From NCBI GenBank assembly GCA_018806985.1, contig JADANN010000431.1, positions 1,478,647 to 1,542,646 on the forward strand: a stretch of 64,000 bases of DNA. The letters run 5' to 3'. A model generated the notes under the pieces. The model was not told the origin of the DNA. It was given only the letters and a program-made list of their open reading frames with translations, and made no database searches. This document shows, one piece after another, positions 49,138 through 59,564 of the stretch (position 1 is its first letter; the number at the start of each line of letters is the position of its first letter). Source of the stretch: Angiostrongylus vasorum (Eukaryota > Nematoda > Chromadorea > Rhabditida > Metastrongylidae). The position numbers and the translations under genes are program-made.

Positions 49138-52100
49138 AGATAGATAGATAGATAGATATGGATATATATATATATATATATATGGCGCTTACGATTTACC
49201 TACCAACACCCGCGTCATCCCCGCTGTGACAGTGTTTCTCAATCACTCTCGGATGTTTTCTCGGCTTCATTGCTGTCACACAGAGTCCATTTTTTGATGT
49301 GTGCAAAGTTACAGTGTAAATCAGCAATGCATCTGAAACCGAACGATGTGTCTCGAAATTTAGGCACCGATCGACAATTCGGCTAATGTCGGCCACTCCT
49401 CACTTTTTTGAGGCATTTATTTCTGATAGCAGGTGTTTCACCACTGTATGAAATATACATGGCGTTCTTTGCTGAGCAACGTTCCAACGGATGGCTACAG
49501 ATGTTCTCGAAAACCTGAAAAATTGGGGACCGTGATTTTCACTCTTATCATTAATGATTTCGAATGTTTAGCAAACCTTTCTGCGTTGTAATACTTCTAT
49601 ATTTTGAAAAAGTCATAAAGTCAGGATATTTTTTTTACAGGACCATTTTTTTTAGACCAAGCGTGGAGATCTCAGCAATTCTCGCACTCGATTGTTTTCC
49701 TTACATGCGTTATCCACGAAAGTCTTCCATGTTCTTGTGTGTGGCTTCGGCTGCTGCATCCGTTTCATTGTGCTGAGAAAGTGTTACTGAGCCATCCTTA
49801 ATATTAGCCAAGAGCTCAGCTACACAAAAATTGCCGACGTCGTATAAGAAGTCTGACGGCAAGAGATAACATCTCACATTTCTTTGGTTAGCAAATCTAA
49901 GCGTTCAGCCGACGATCTTCTTATTGTATCTACTTCTACTTACCGCCTAGTTTGTTCATGACAGGTTATTATGTGAACTACAACCAAAGGGGAAGCTGAG
50001 ATATGAGCAAAACTCGGAACCTTGGGCTCACATATTTTGCATTGTATCAACCGAGAGAATGCTTTACCTTTCCCTGAGCCATTTTTTTCACCTATTGACA
50101 CGAAATTGCGGATAGCATCGCTAGGGTGAAAGAAAACAGTTGGGAAAAAAGGCAAACCAAGGCCCTCGGTTAGTGCAGTGGGTAGCACGTGAGCCCTCAG
50201 AAAGGGCTTCGAGTACTGCTCTAACCATAAACAGCCAGTCTTGTATTTTTTATTGACACACCGAGTCGAATATGTGTCGAGCACCCAACCTATGTCATCT
50301 CCGACATTCTGTGATTGATTTGAAGTAGGTCGGTACTTTCGAAGGTCGCTTTCTCACTGATTACGCAGCATCCAAGTTTGCGACGTCTACGACGGCAAGG
50401 AGAAGCACAGAACGATCAAAATTGGAAGCGGATCGGATATTGTTCCTCGTATTCACAATATTTTCGACGGCCTCATGAGTTTATTTGCGGCTCATTAGCT
50501 CTCTCTTAACCACCCGATTTAGAATTGAAAGCATCCATTTCACCCACGTGCGTTAAGATCGACGCGTGTAGGACGCTGCGAGTAAAAAATGAAATGTGAA
50601 TTAAGCTTTCTCACACCTACGTGGAATCGTTTTCAATAAGATAAAGTTTCAAAGTGATATAATCAGTGAGATCTTTCTTTTTTTCTCAAAAATTAAAAAA
50701 AACAAGAGGAGCTTACTGTTGAATACCTGAAAATCGTCACTGATAAAATCGAATGATTGCCCATGTGGATCGTAAGTGATTAGGAAACATTCAGAGAAGT
50801 ATTCACTATAGGCCGCATAGTCACAACCGCTAGAGCAGAGAGCGAGGCACTGAAAAGTTGAAGTTGAACTATGATGGTCGTACAGAGAAAGACTTGAAAC
50901 AACCTACGTTTATCGAAACTGCCGCTGACATTCACCAATACCGCTTCACCTCTGAGTGCCACCTGATTCCATGGAATAGTGTGAAAAGAGTTCGAGCATT
51001 GTTCTCTCTCTAACTCTTAAAGAGTTAGTCGTTGGCTTAGTGTTCATGTCTTTTCCTCTTGAGTGCTCAACACTACTATCACTAGCTTGATTTTTCTCCG
51101 GCCATTAAACTATTGGCCATCAATGCTACTTTACAAGTGAACGTTGGTAATTCAATAGATGTCACTGTAGCTTAGGTAATGTAACGATGTCAATAGCGAG
51201 ATTTGTGACCCGTGAGCTGATCAGTGCTACGCCACATTGACTTTGACCTAAATTCGCACAAGATATCGCCCATTTGCTTTGTACAAGTTTCCTTGGTTTC
51301 AAAAAATATCACGAAATCTGCTAGATAGCATTATAGATGGTTTTCTCATTTACTGGAAGTGTACCATTTTCTTTACACAAACCCAACATCACATATTACA
51401 CGGACGCCATCACTGCTTGCATTCGGCAGGTGGTCTCGCATCCGTGGCGTCTTCGGACTTTCGTATAAGTTCGGCTGCCAGCTAAGGACTTTGTCGTTCT
51501 ATGACTGCTGTCCAATGTTGGTCCAATCTTTCCCGAATTTGCCAGCCTCTGGAACCTAGTTACAGCTCTGTTAGAGCGTTTGCTGGTCAATTTTGCACAT
51601 ATTCCTTTGTTGGTCAGAGAAAGCTTTCCCTAGATAAGTCCGGTTCCAGTTTGTTGACTTCGGAAAAATAGACCAGCGATTAAGCGCGAATGATTACACG
51701 GCATCTCCAAGGGTACCTTGTCGTACCTCACCAGCATTATGAAGGACGTAATATTAGTTAAAAATGCCCTCTGCGCAGAAAAAAACGTTATAGTAGTTTT
51801 AATTATTGGCACGACATGTTGACTAATAACGGTATCGATCTTTATAGTGCATAAAGAAATTACTTTAAAAAACCACTGGCACCCACTTTTGAGCCGTTGG
51901 TGCTCCATATAGACGACGTGGAAGTCATTTTCGGCATTGTCGAGAACTTTCGCTGTCGACGAATTGGGAGTGTTCAGAAAACACCCACGAGTTTGTGCAA
52001 AGAACGTAATCGAATTGCAGGAAAACTCCTTCAAGCGAGACGAAGTAGAAAGAAACTCACAATACGTAAATTTAATGGCTTAACTAACTTAACCTAATAA

Positions 52101-54127
52101 CTTAATTTTTGTAAAGTTATAATAGCTTTCACAGAATAATGACGTCAACGTGTAGAGACGTAGGAAAAAAACTGTGTCTGATCCGTAATTACGGACTCCA
52201 CAAAAATAACAATGAATTTGACATAAGTAGTTGTTCTAATCATTTTCCCTGATTTTTAGTTTGTATTTTATCCTATAATGTCTCTAAAAGTTTTCGGGGG
52301 ATAGGATTTTATCTCATTTCTAAGGTTGATCAGATCATGTGAAACAATCAGATTTTTTTGACCAAAAATGAAAAAAGACTTAGAAAAAAGCTAAAGTCGA
52401 AACCAACTCCATTTTATCCTGTACACCGAAATAAAGTTTGTAGAAGTATTTAGTGAACCTTCTGACTGATGCAATGGCTTAGGCAGCGCAGTTCATCATC
52501 AGCTTCTACTATCTTCTCCGCGTTGCTGTCCAGAAATTTATTTCTGTAGATTTGCACCACCGATCTAGCTTTCGCACCTCAAATGCCTTTTCTGCTTAGA
52601 TGGAATGAAGTTACATGTAAAACAAGTTGTAACGGCTACGGTTGTAATAAAGATAGGAAACCTACTTGGAACACATACTTTTCGGAAAATCATATTGTTG
52701 TTGCCAATATGTCCATAGAACTCATCGATATTCATCGATAGACACCAATTCCTGTTCACTAGAACACCTGAAAAGAGAAAGAAAACTTGAAAAATGACTA
52801 TAAAATGAAAGTCCTAATCACCTGGGGTGATAGGACCCTTAGATTCTTGAGATTTGAATGCCAATAAATAAACCACAAGAAAAAGTTTTACATCTGCAAA
52901 AGATTAATGATGGTCTTTCTTTGGAAAGTACGGAGGAAGCCATTTGTCTCATTTGATGCTCCACTACAAATTTTAATGGTGCCGTGAGAGCTCAGTGCAC
53001 GTGGTGCTTTTAACGAAAAAAAGAACACTCGAACTCGAAATCTAATATTACAGGTGGTTTTATTCTTCTTGTAACCGCGTTTCGAGCTTTCGCATAGTCG
53101 CGGTGCCTCCAGCTATAGCGGACTTCCTAGAGGAATCGAATTTGCATGGCGGCGGTAAACATTTCTCCGTTCCACAAAATGCAGATATAGCTTGTCGTGA
53201 TCAGTAGGAGTGCATAGCCTAGCTCCATCACGATTCTACAGATTCCACGAAAAGTAATGAAGGATTAAAGAAGACAAAAAGTCATTTTCGGATGAACCGC
53301 ACTGAACACATCGTAGTGGAGAGAAAACGGCAGTCTTCGCCGAGCCTACACACAAAGCCGAAGAACATCTGATGATTGCAAGGCAACGGAATGAATTGAG
53401 AGAACTTGAATGATAAGTTAAAACGGGCCAGCTAAGTGTCCTTGAACCTAGTAATGAAATAAGATAATAAAGTACAAGATATATAGTTGAGAGCTTCAAA
53501 AAATGATCAATACTAGGAGGTCCTTTGGTGTCGCATCCAGATTCGGCTGTCGAAATAGATTTTACGAATTTTTTGAATCGGTCAAATAGTTTTTGTCTAA
53601 TTTAAAATAACTCCTCGCATTTACAAACATACGAGTCTAGTACAACTCTTGCCCCATGACGTTAAGCATCCCAAATCGCTTCTATGCCGCCTTATGCCTG
53701 CCTTCCCATACTGTGATTGTCTTCAGCACTCTTAAAACTCTTCTCTTGTAGCTTCCTGATTTAAACGCAAAAAAAAATTTTCAAAAACCACCAGCACTAG
53801 GCTTTTTTGCTCGCATAAGGTTAGATTTACAACATATTTGATTTGTGGGACAACTGGTCGGAATTCTCTTGAAAAGAAAAAAAAACAAGAAAATGTCAAG
53901 AAATTGGGCTTTTTGGATACAAATTACATATTTTTTTCAATTTCTAGCGGTATAAACCGACCTGTACAATTTGAAGAAGCGCAGTGATCGTAACAGTAGG
54001 AGCCGAGTTCATAGTTATCGCCGATGAGATTATTGGAAAGAAAAAGAGCCTCCATGTCACTGGGACAGATCACAGACCGACAACTTGGCAGGAAGCACAA
54101 CAGAACCGTCATCGAAAGCCACTTCAT
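37446..54127 (-). CDS. PAN/apple and ZP-domain membrane protein (apical extracellular matrix), 11-12 exons
   Basis: Exons (minus): 54127-53962, 52767-52679, 50849-50717, 49332-49204, 49048-48937, 48478-48364, a doubtful 47815-47627, 41964-41833, 40504-40352, 38000-37847, 37771-37654, 37567-37446 (stop TAG). Phases fit at every junction. Exon 1 gives the signal peptide ([16 protein letters not shown]). Cysteine-rich PAN-like pieces follow ([40 protein letters not shown] joined to [12 protein letters not shown]). Then a ZP domain: [54 protein letters not shown] 20-residue helix, [20 protein letters not shown], and a short basic tail end it. ZP proteins polymerise in cuticle and tube matrices after cleavage near such basic sites. 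Exon 40504-40352 is one base too long; an extra A in a run of five explains it. About 474-537 residues, shorter than NOAH proteins. Confidence 0.85.
38193..38464 (-). repeat. SINE-A copy in a PAN-ZP intron
   Basis: Same strand as the gene, between exons 38000 and 40352. The core is intact and the head complement is CCACTGCGCCGCACGC. Confidence 0.88.
38465..40351 (-). other. PAN-ZP intron, with one SINE-E copy and no clear exon
   Basis: Exon phases on either side (two bases plus one base) join directly, so no extra exon is needed. A minus-strand open stretch at 38740-39000 and a plus-strand one at 39923-40285 have no splice or domain support. SINE-E at 39148-39290 is listed separately. Confidence 0.5.
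39148..39290 (+). repeat. SINE-E, another tRNA-headed repeat
   Basis: CTACGCAGTGGTTAGTGGTGACC resembles an A box region, and GCTGGTTCAGTCACAC a B box. CAACCAAGCACGCGACTCC follows, recalling the ACCAAGCC join between head and core in SINE-A and SINE-D. An ATTACTACTACTAC tail ends it. Single copy in the window. Confidence 0.45.
40554..40829 (-). repeat. SINE-A copy 50 bp upstream of a PAN-ZP exon
   Basis: Its tail complement (GATAGAGCTCTCGGCATTGA) ends about 50 bp before the acceptor of exon 40504-40352. The SINE is on the gene strand. Confidence 0.88.
40830..41832 (-). other. PAN-ZP intron, nothing recognised
   Basis: Both flanking exons are in phase 0 and join directly. No repeat family of this window was found here. 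Confidence 0.5.
42230..45690 (+). mobile_element. RTE-clade LINE copy 3, near full length, inactive
   Basis: The longest LINE copy. A GC-rich leader (about 42240-42800) is followed by the APE endonuclease: [18 protein letters not shown] at about 43139, the catalytic GDFN at about 43253-43264 and VSDHRSL near 43525. The linker is decayed. Reverse transcriptase follows with [20 protein letters not shown] (about 44440), [11 protein letters not shown], the catalytic FADD at 44843-44854 and [20 protein letters not shown] (about 45200). The C-terminal block ([24 protein letters not shown]) ends in an ACAGGTGACAGGTGATACAG microsatellite-like tail. Several stops and shifts remain. It sits in an intron of the PAN-ZP gene, opposite to the gene, and closely resembles copy 2. 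Confidence 0.92.
45725..45830 (+). repeat. SINE-B/C related fragment after the LINE
   Basis: GCGGGTTCGTACCTGG has B-box character and is followed by GAGTTTTGCAAATAGG, the start of the tail that SINE-B and SINE-C share. Confidence 0.45.
46305..46585 (-). repeat. SINE-A copy in a PAN-ZP intron
   Basis: Same strand as the gene. The core TGGTGGGCCATGGGCGCGG and the head complement CCAGTGCGCCACACGCGC are well kept. Confidence 0.88.
46586..47626 (-). other. PAN-ZP intron, nothing recognised
   Basis: No PAN or ZP-like exon could be supported. A ZP-N domain needs a first cysteine not present in the exons found, so a small exon may be hidden here or at 47627-47815. Confidence 0.45.
48500..48845. repeat. 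SINE-B head-to-head pair beside a PAN-ZP exon
   Basis: The minus copy (about 48505-48670) and plus copy (about 48688-48845) share CTCTTTCCGTAGGC / GGAAAGGGTGATAGCG-type heads. The unit begins about 20 bp upstream of the acceptor of exon 48478-48364, so that exon is spliced immediately after a long inverted repeat. Confidence 0.75.
49069..49186. repeat. Compound microsatellite CT / TA / GATA / TA in a 155-bp intron
   Basis: A CT-rich run, then TA repeats, GATA repeats (49138-49158) and TA repeats again. It fills most of the intron between PAN-ZP exons 49332-49204 and 49048-48937. Confidence 0.95.
49655..49785 (-). repeat. SINE-D 3' fragment, inverted
   Basis: CACGAAAGTCTTCCATGTTCTTG and GCTGCTGCATCCGTTTCATT are complements of the SINE-D body at 29600-29680. 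The head and core are absent. The flanks 49333-49654 and 49786-49944 hold nothing else. Confidence 0.5.
49945..50260. repeat. SINE-C head-to-head pair in a PAN-ZP intron
   Basis: Minus part about 49950-50060 (GAGCAAAACTCGGAACC) and plus part about 50155-50260 (GGCCCTCGGTTAGTGCAGTGG, CTTCGAGTACTGC). Confidence 0.65.
50261..50716. other. Intron sequence, possibly an unclassified repeat
   Basis: The stretch 50340-50580 is more GC-rich than its surroundings and has no second copy that I can see in the window. It may be a transposon piece, but nothing shows it directly. Confidence 0.3.
50850..53961 (-). other. First two introns of the PAN-ZP gene, nothing else recognised
   Basis: Covers 50850-52678 and 52768-53961 around exon 2 (52767-52679). 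A 134-codon minus-strand open stretch at 51630-52034 has no PAN or ZP character, and the phases of the known exons join without it. No SINE family copy was found. Confidence 0.45.
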
Positions 54128-54141
54128 TTACTCCTGAAACG
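54128..54141 (-). promoter_or_regulatory. Splice acceptor 6 bases upstream of the PAN-ZP start codon
   Basis: The minus strand reads GACGTTTCAG|GAGTAA then ATG. An in-frame TAA directly before the ATG rules out reading through from an upstream exon in this frame. This fits a spliced-leader trans-splice site with a six-base 5' UTR. Confidence 0.6.
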
Positions 54142-54799
54142 TCTAAAATATCTATGAACCAAATAGAGCTGTGAAAAAAAGAACCCATACACATAAAGAC
54201 ATAACGTGTGACATTGGCGTTGACAAGGGTGCTATGATCACGCGGACAAACCGTGACGCCTCTGCGACTCCGTTTTTTTTTCGAAATAGGAAATTCCCCT
54301 GGTGGTTGAGCGAATGCTTGGAGTAGTGGGAGCCTGCCACATGTTGCACCAGTGTTTATATCAGCCAAGAGAACTGTGGAAACCAATCTAACGACGACGG
54401 GGTGATGGAAGGAGTATTTAGTCTGGTTGGGTGAGGGAGCGAACCAGTTACTGCACACTTGCTTCGAAGCGGCCTAACCACCATGTTTCACATGCATTTT
54501 TCCTCACATTTTTTTTCAAAGACCGAGAGAACGAAGTCGTACTACTGTTGGTTTAGAACGATCTCTAGCATACGTTCAACGACAGAGTGGTCAAATTGGT
54601 GACCGTTTCGTGGAAGAGCTCTTAACCGAGTCTTCGCTGATGAATTTATGGTTTAAACCTTGGCGAGAAGTGAACTCGCAACTTCTTGGTCTGAGCCACA
54701 AAATTTTTCGCAGCTGCAATAAAAGGATAAATTCAATGTTGCAAAAAACATGGAAAATTGTCGGAAAAAGTGAATTACTGAGATAGTCACAACGTTAAC

Positions 54800-54875
54800 T
54801 TTTTCATTTACCGCCTGCTGCAATTTTTCACGGCAGGCTATTATGTGAAATACAACTACGGTACTACTGAGATAG
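54800..54875 (-). repeat. SINE-B/C tail fragment
   Basis: CAATTTTTCACGGCAGGCTATTATGTGAAATACAAC is the complement of the shared tail; the head is absent. The stretch 54142-54799 holds nothing else recognised. Confidence 0.6.
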
Positions 54876-54979
54876 TCATTCCACTAAAAAACACGGCAGG
54901 CAAATCTATGAGCACACTATTTAATCCATTGTATTCTTTAGTTCAGTTCTTTAGTTGGTTTAGTTTAGTTCTGTAGTTG

Positions 54980-55258
54980 GACGCATGTGGCGCAGAGAGG
55001 TCAGGGGGCGCCCTGCAACACACAAGTGGAATCTATCCCCACGCCCATGGCCCACCAAGCCTTCCAATCCTTCGGGGTCGGCAAATTAGTACCAGACTTG
55101 TCTGAGAGGAGAGCAGCATGGCTCGATACATCGGTAGGCCACCTCGAGTAGATGGAAAGGCCAGATATGCAATCAATCACCTCCAAACGATGCTTAATGA
55201 AGCCCAATGCATGACGCACCCCTCAGAGATTGATCAACGGCGAGAGCTTTATCTTTTG
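54980..55258 (+). repeat. SINE-A copy
   Basis: The head TGTGGCGCAGAGAGGTCAGG, the core and the tail GGCGAGAGCTTTATC are present. The stretch from 55259 to 55824 has no recognised feature. Confidence 0.87.
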
Positions 55259-55824
55259 TCCTTTATTCTTTAGTTGCCGAAATACTTAGAACTGGGTTTT
55301 GGGATCCCAGCCAACGAGAGCAAACAAGGGGATCAAATTCTAACACTACATTTTTTTTAAATTCTAAATTCTAACACTTCGAATTCTGCGATTCTGTGTT
55401 GATTAATTGATCATAGTTCGTGCTGTTAACCTAGGTTTCCATAAGCATTGCATATTTAAAGAATACGAAAAGGTCTAGGAAGTACCTGTACCCATTTTTT
55501 TTCTCATAGGGCAGCTTAGAACGTCCTCAACTATTCGTGTTTCAATTCGCCGAAAAATTTATCTCTTCTTTTGTCTCTCTTTCTTTGTTAATTTTTTTAA
55601 TATTATGTTTACTCTAAGAACCTTTCGAAGCCAGTTAATGATTGGAAAAAATCTGAGTCGTTGTAAGTTTTTGGTGTCCGTTGTAAGTTTCTGCGGCTGT
55701 TTGTTCATGTTTTTTCTGTTATTGGGTCATTTTCTACTAATAGATATTCCATTAAGAAGCTGATATCTTTTGGGTCACTACCTCGTCTACAGTTTCTTCC
55801 TTGTCCCAACAAAAAAAATTTTTT

Positions 55825-56005
55825 GATACTACGGATTGAACCACTATGATGCTGAGGTATTTGCAAAACAACGGATAGCACGTGTCTGCGGTGGGGGAAC
55901 GAACGCACTATTATTCTTTCCTGGGGCTAGCGTGTTCACCGCTACACCACGCAGGTCCACACAATAGGCACTAAATAAAGAGCTAACTACGAATTGAATC
56001 GATTA
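55825..56005 (-). repeat. SINE-B minus head with an outward second tail
   Basis: TTTGCAAAACAACGGATAGC, CGGTGGGGGAACGAACG and CCGCTACACCACGCAGGTCC give the minus head. ACTAAATAAAGAGCTAAC follows in the opposite tail sense, so this looks like a collapsed head-to-head pair. Confidence 0.6.
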
Positions 56006-56261
56006 TTAGCTTAAATGGATGACAATGTGGTCAGAGAGTGAAACTTTTTAAGGCACACAACGACATCTTCTGTTTTTGTAACCTGTGACTCTTTTATGCA
56101 GTTGTTCTAAAGCAATAGAAGTAAAGTGGTAAACATAGAGACATGCAGGGTTGTCCATCTATCGACAAAAAAAGGAGTTTTAGTTAGAAAAGTTCTGGCA
56201 CCTGAGGCTGCAATATGAGAAACTGGCTAAAATTTTGATGGACTATTTACTGGATATCGGT

Positions 56262-56901
56262 TTAAAAGGTTATCATGACCCTTGAATTAAGCTTTGAAAA
56301 ACTTCTGATAGTGATATCCTGGGAATGTCTCACACATTTTTCTAATAGCTGAGGGAAATTTGTGCATCGATAGCCACAACCACTAGAAAGAAAGAGAAAT
56401 AACGTGAAAATACTGTCGAAATAAAGTTTACCAAAAAAAAGCAAAGGAAAGTGGTTATGAAGTAAACTGAGTGTTTACGAATTAAATAAGAGACCAAATC
56501 TTGTAGAGAAAGGTTTGAATCGATGAACCCTCAACCCTTTCAATGATTCTCTTAATTATTGGGAACTAAGTTACAAGCATTAGCCTCTGAGATTCGTTCC
56601 GCACTTCTTTGAAGGATTGCTTTCATACCATGTCCACAGTCAGTAGTGGCCCTATCACATTTTCTTCTTAGAAAAGTTATCTAGCATGACGTAATAATCA
56701 GATTTTCTCTTCATCGGAAAAATTTCTTATTTCGCAATTTAATAGCCTAATTCACCAGGTGTTATAGTTTTTCACCACCTTATCGGAGCGTCTGCAAAGG
56801 TGTCCAGTGATCGAAATCGCGTTAACAGCAAAAAGAAGAAGGATCAGTGATACCACTTTGCCGGTAAAGGTTGCTATATTTTTTTTCAAATTAGCGTTCA
56901 T
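56262..56901 (-). CDS. Small secreted cysteine-rich protein, 88 residues, two exons, unrecognised
   Basis: Exon 1 (56901-56756) starts ATG and ends CACCTG|GTGAAT. Exon 2 (56382-56262) follows TCTTTCTTTCTAG and ends in TAA. The phase is exact: TG plus T makes a cysteine codon at the junction. Residues about 15-32 form a hydrophobic segment (VVSLILLLFAVNAIS) that fits a signal peptide with a rather long basic N-terminus. The mature part holds five cysteines: HLCRRSD, then CGCGYRC around the splice junction, then LLEKC. No transmembrane segment follows. The intron is 373 bp. I do not recognise the family; the odd number of cysteines suggests a dimer or a free thiol, or an incomplete model. It lies 2.1 kb upstream of the PAN-ZP gene on the same strand. 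Confidence 0.55.
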
Positions 56902-57424
56902 ATATTTGAGCAGCTGTCAACGGATGTGCATACATGAGACAAAGGTGCGGTAGTCGTCGTCCATTGGGCTGAATGAGTGCTGCGACAGCAGTATGCCTGC
57001 AACACGAGGGTTATAGCGCCAGGTCGCTATGCGAGATGATGGCCCCGATTTGACTGAACGACTCCAGACAAACAGCATTTGAACGGGTCAACGAATCTGC
57101 ATAAATTGTCGTTTCAAGGAATTCCTAAAGCATCGAAGCGCAGCATTTCGAAGGTGATCGATGTAATGCGACATTGTGAGCAACACCTTTAAAACTGAGA
57201 ACCCGATCGAGAATATTTAGAGTTCGCTCAAGCGTATCGCAACAGTTCCTATGTCTGGTAAATATACCACGCGGTAATACAGATTACTGCATGTTTCCAA
57301 GCCATCAACTAAGGAGGTACGTCGTTCATATTGTCATAAATGTCTGCATTATTCGTCACATAAGTTCATTAATGCACAGTTATTAATGAACACTCGAAAT
57401 TTCAATTTCAAATTTCTATTTGCC

Positions 57425-57545
57425 TATTACAAATTTTCACGGCAGGTATTAGGTATGATAAAACCACAACGGTGCTGGGATATATGGAAAACTCCGGGAC
57501 CGCAGGTGTGTGCGGTGCGGAACACACACGCACACATCCAGGCGA
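57425..57545 (-). repeat. SINE-B copy, partial
   Basis: TTTTCACGGCAGGTATTAGG, AAAACTCCGGGACCGCAGG and TGTGCGGTGCGGAAC are the complement of the tail and body. The head beyond the B box is lost. The stretches 56902-57424 and 57546-58815 hold nothing I can support. Confidence 0.65.
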
Positions 57546-58815
57546 AATCCCGACCAGTTAGAGATCCATACTGTAAAGGAAGACACGAAACTATACCGAC
57601 GCCTAATACCTCAATATCCTTTCCAGAACTCAGTGGATAAGTGAAATAAATGCCGAAATTAGTCAATGTTCATCATACCATGAATCATGCATCCAGTCGA
57701 TCATGTCATCAGCAGTCATCTTTATTCTTTGTATCATTATCCAGCAATCAATATTTCTCTGTATTACTGAGCGGAAACGAGGTTGCTTTACAAAAAGGGA
57801 AGTATTTTTTTCGGCTGTTCTGGTTGTATTCGTGAACGGATTCTTGGTGAAGTGTTTAGGTTGCGACGACCAAGCAGACTGGGTTAGATTACCAGAAAAT
57901 TGCGGTATTTGTATATCGTATATTCTATGCCCCTCATTCATGTATTGACAGATTCTGCTGAAAGCTAGGTTTCGCACAAGTTGGAGATTCTTTTGAAGGT
58001 CCTGGTTATATTACACATCACATTCTTTTCTTTTCAAACCCATAAGTGGTGGGCACGATTGCCGTTACGAGTTGTTTTTCTGGTCAACTTCTTTCCAGTT
58101 GTTTATTTTTTCCGTCCAAAGCGTTTTTGATGAGCTATATATATTCACCTGCTAGTTCACACACCATAGATGTTGCGTCGATAGCCTGCTAGGGAATGCT
58201 GCATTCTGCGCTTAGCAATAAGGAGAAAACTAGGTGAAACGAAACTATTCCCAGCAGAAATTTTTCTAACAATTAAAGTTCGACACTAATTTCTCTAATG
58301 CTGTGGTCTCCAGCTTTTTTTTCCTCCACATCTGCTGTGAATCTAGCTAGTTGTGTCACTGTGCCATTTATTAAGATGTGACCCCTTTCCCTTTTGTTTT
58401 TCTTCTCGACGATTATTGCAGTTTTATGGGCGTTGATATGTTTAGCCGTCTGTTTGCTCGTCTTCACCCTGCTGGCGCTGTGATCTGTGCCTAAAGAAAA
58501 ATTGTACTAAATCTGTTCACATTGAACTAATCAATAGAAATAGATAGGGAATCTGCAGACCTGACATTAACATGTGTCTTGATGAGTCTACCACGTCATT
58601 CAGAGGAACTGTGGTTGGCAACACATCCCACGTGATGGATAAACTTAAATTATAACGACAAGGATATACTGTCCTAACTGAAGAAATGCACAAGAACATG
58701 GCTGAAGAACGACCTCTATTACTTAAATAAGAATGGCCAATTGTGCCACACAAAATGTCATCCTGATGTCCGGTCGAGAAGTTCAGATTAATCCACGATA
58801 ATGCGTTCGAAAGAG

Positions 58816-59095
58816 CGCATGTGGCGCAATGGTTGGAAGCGCCACTACGACACACATGTGGAATCGATCGCCGCGCCCATGGCCCACCAGCCGTCCCTCC
58901 CTCCGGGGTCGGCAAATTGAAACGAAAATTATCTGGAAGGACAGCAGCACTGGCTCGATACATCGGTAGGCTACCGCCAGTCATTGTAAAGGCCAGATAT
59001 GCATCCAATCAACTCCAACGATACTTAATGAAGTTGGATGCATGGCGCATCCTCAGCGATTGATCAACGCCGAGAGCTTTATCCTTTATCTTTTA
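58816..59095 (+). repeat. SINE-A copy
   Basis: The head GTGGCGCAATGGTTGGAAGC, the B-box-like GGAATCGATCGCC and the tail AACGCCGAGAGCTTTATCC are present. The 12-mer AATGCGTTCGAA occurs just before the element (58800-58811) and just after it (59099-59110), a likely target-site duplication. The stretch 59110-59564 holds nothing recognised. Confidence 0.9.
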
Positions 59096-59564
59096 TTTTA
59101 ATGCGTTCGAAGGCGTAACTTGCCTTGAGTTCCTTCTGAATCGACTCGGAATCCCATTTTCTCAAACATTTTCTCACCATTTGTGATTATGATTAGGAGG
59201 CTGTTAAAAAAACTGGACAAATATGGGTTTCAGAGGTTCAAAATTTCATGTAAGTGTTCTATACAAGACTGTACTATCCTAGCAAAAAGGTGCTGTCCTT
59301 GTAATCTCTACTTTATTTGAAAAATTAGATTGAGATTAAACTCCTCGAATGGACAATTCCACGCTTATGATTTGGGTACGGTCTCTCGTTTTCAATGTTT
59401 CCAACGGGAAAACTCACAAGTAATTTGCTTTGCTTTTCCGAACTAAATGTGGCGTCTACTTGTTGTCAAGACATTCGAGGAATACTATGTGTGCCAGCTC
59501 AGTACTTTTGCTACTTGGCTCTAGGTACCACTTTGTGGTGTAGCCATTTTCGGCTAGTTAATTA

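Noticed and set aside
49940..50284. 114-codon minus-strand frame
   Set aside because: Lies over a SINE-C pair.
51630..52034. 134-codon minus-strand frame inside a PAN-ZP intron
   Set aside because: Flanking exons join in phase without it and it has no cysteine pattern like the PAN segments.
54057..54458. 133-codon minus-strand frame overlapping the PAN-ZP first exon
   Set aside because: It competes with the signal-peptide frame; the latter joins the following PAN exon in phase and has an acceptor directly upstream, while this frame ends without a donor.
57703..57948. 81-codon plus-strand hydrophobic frame, and an overlapping minus-strand frame at 57663-57977
   Set aside because: No supporting splice sites and neither reads as a known family; hydrophobic frames are common by chance in T-rich DNA.
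58517..59008. 163-codon minus-strand open frame
   Set aside because: Its first half is the reverse of the SINE-A at 58816-59095; the remainder has no splice or domain support.
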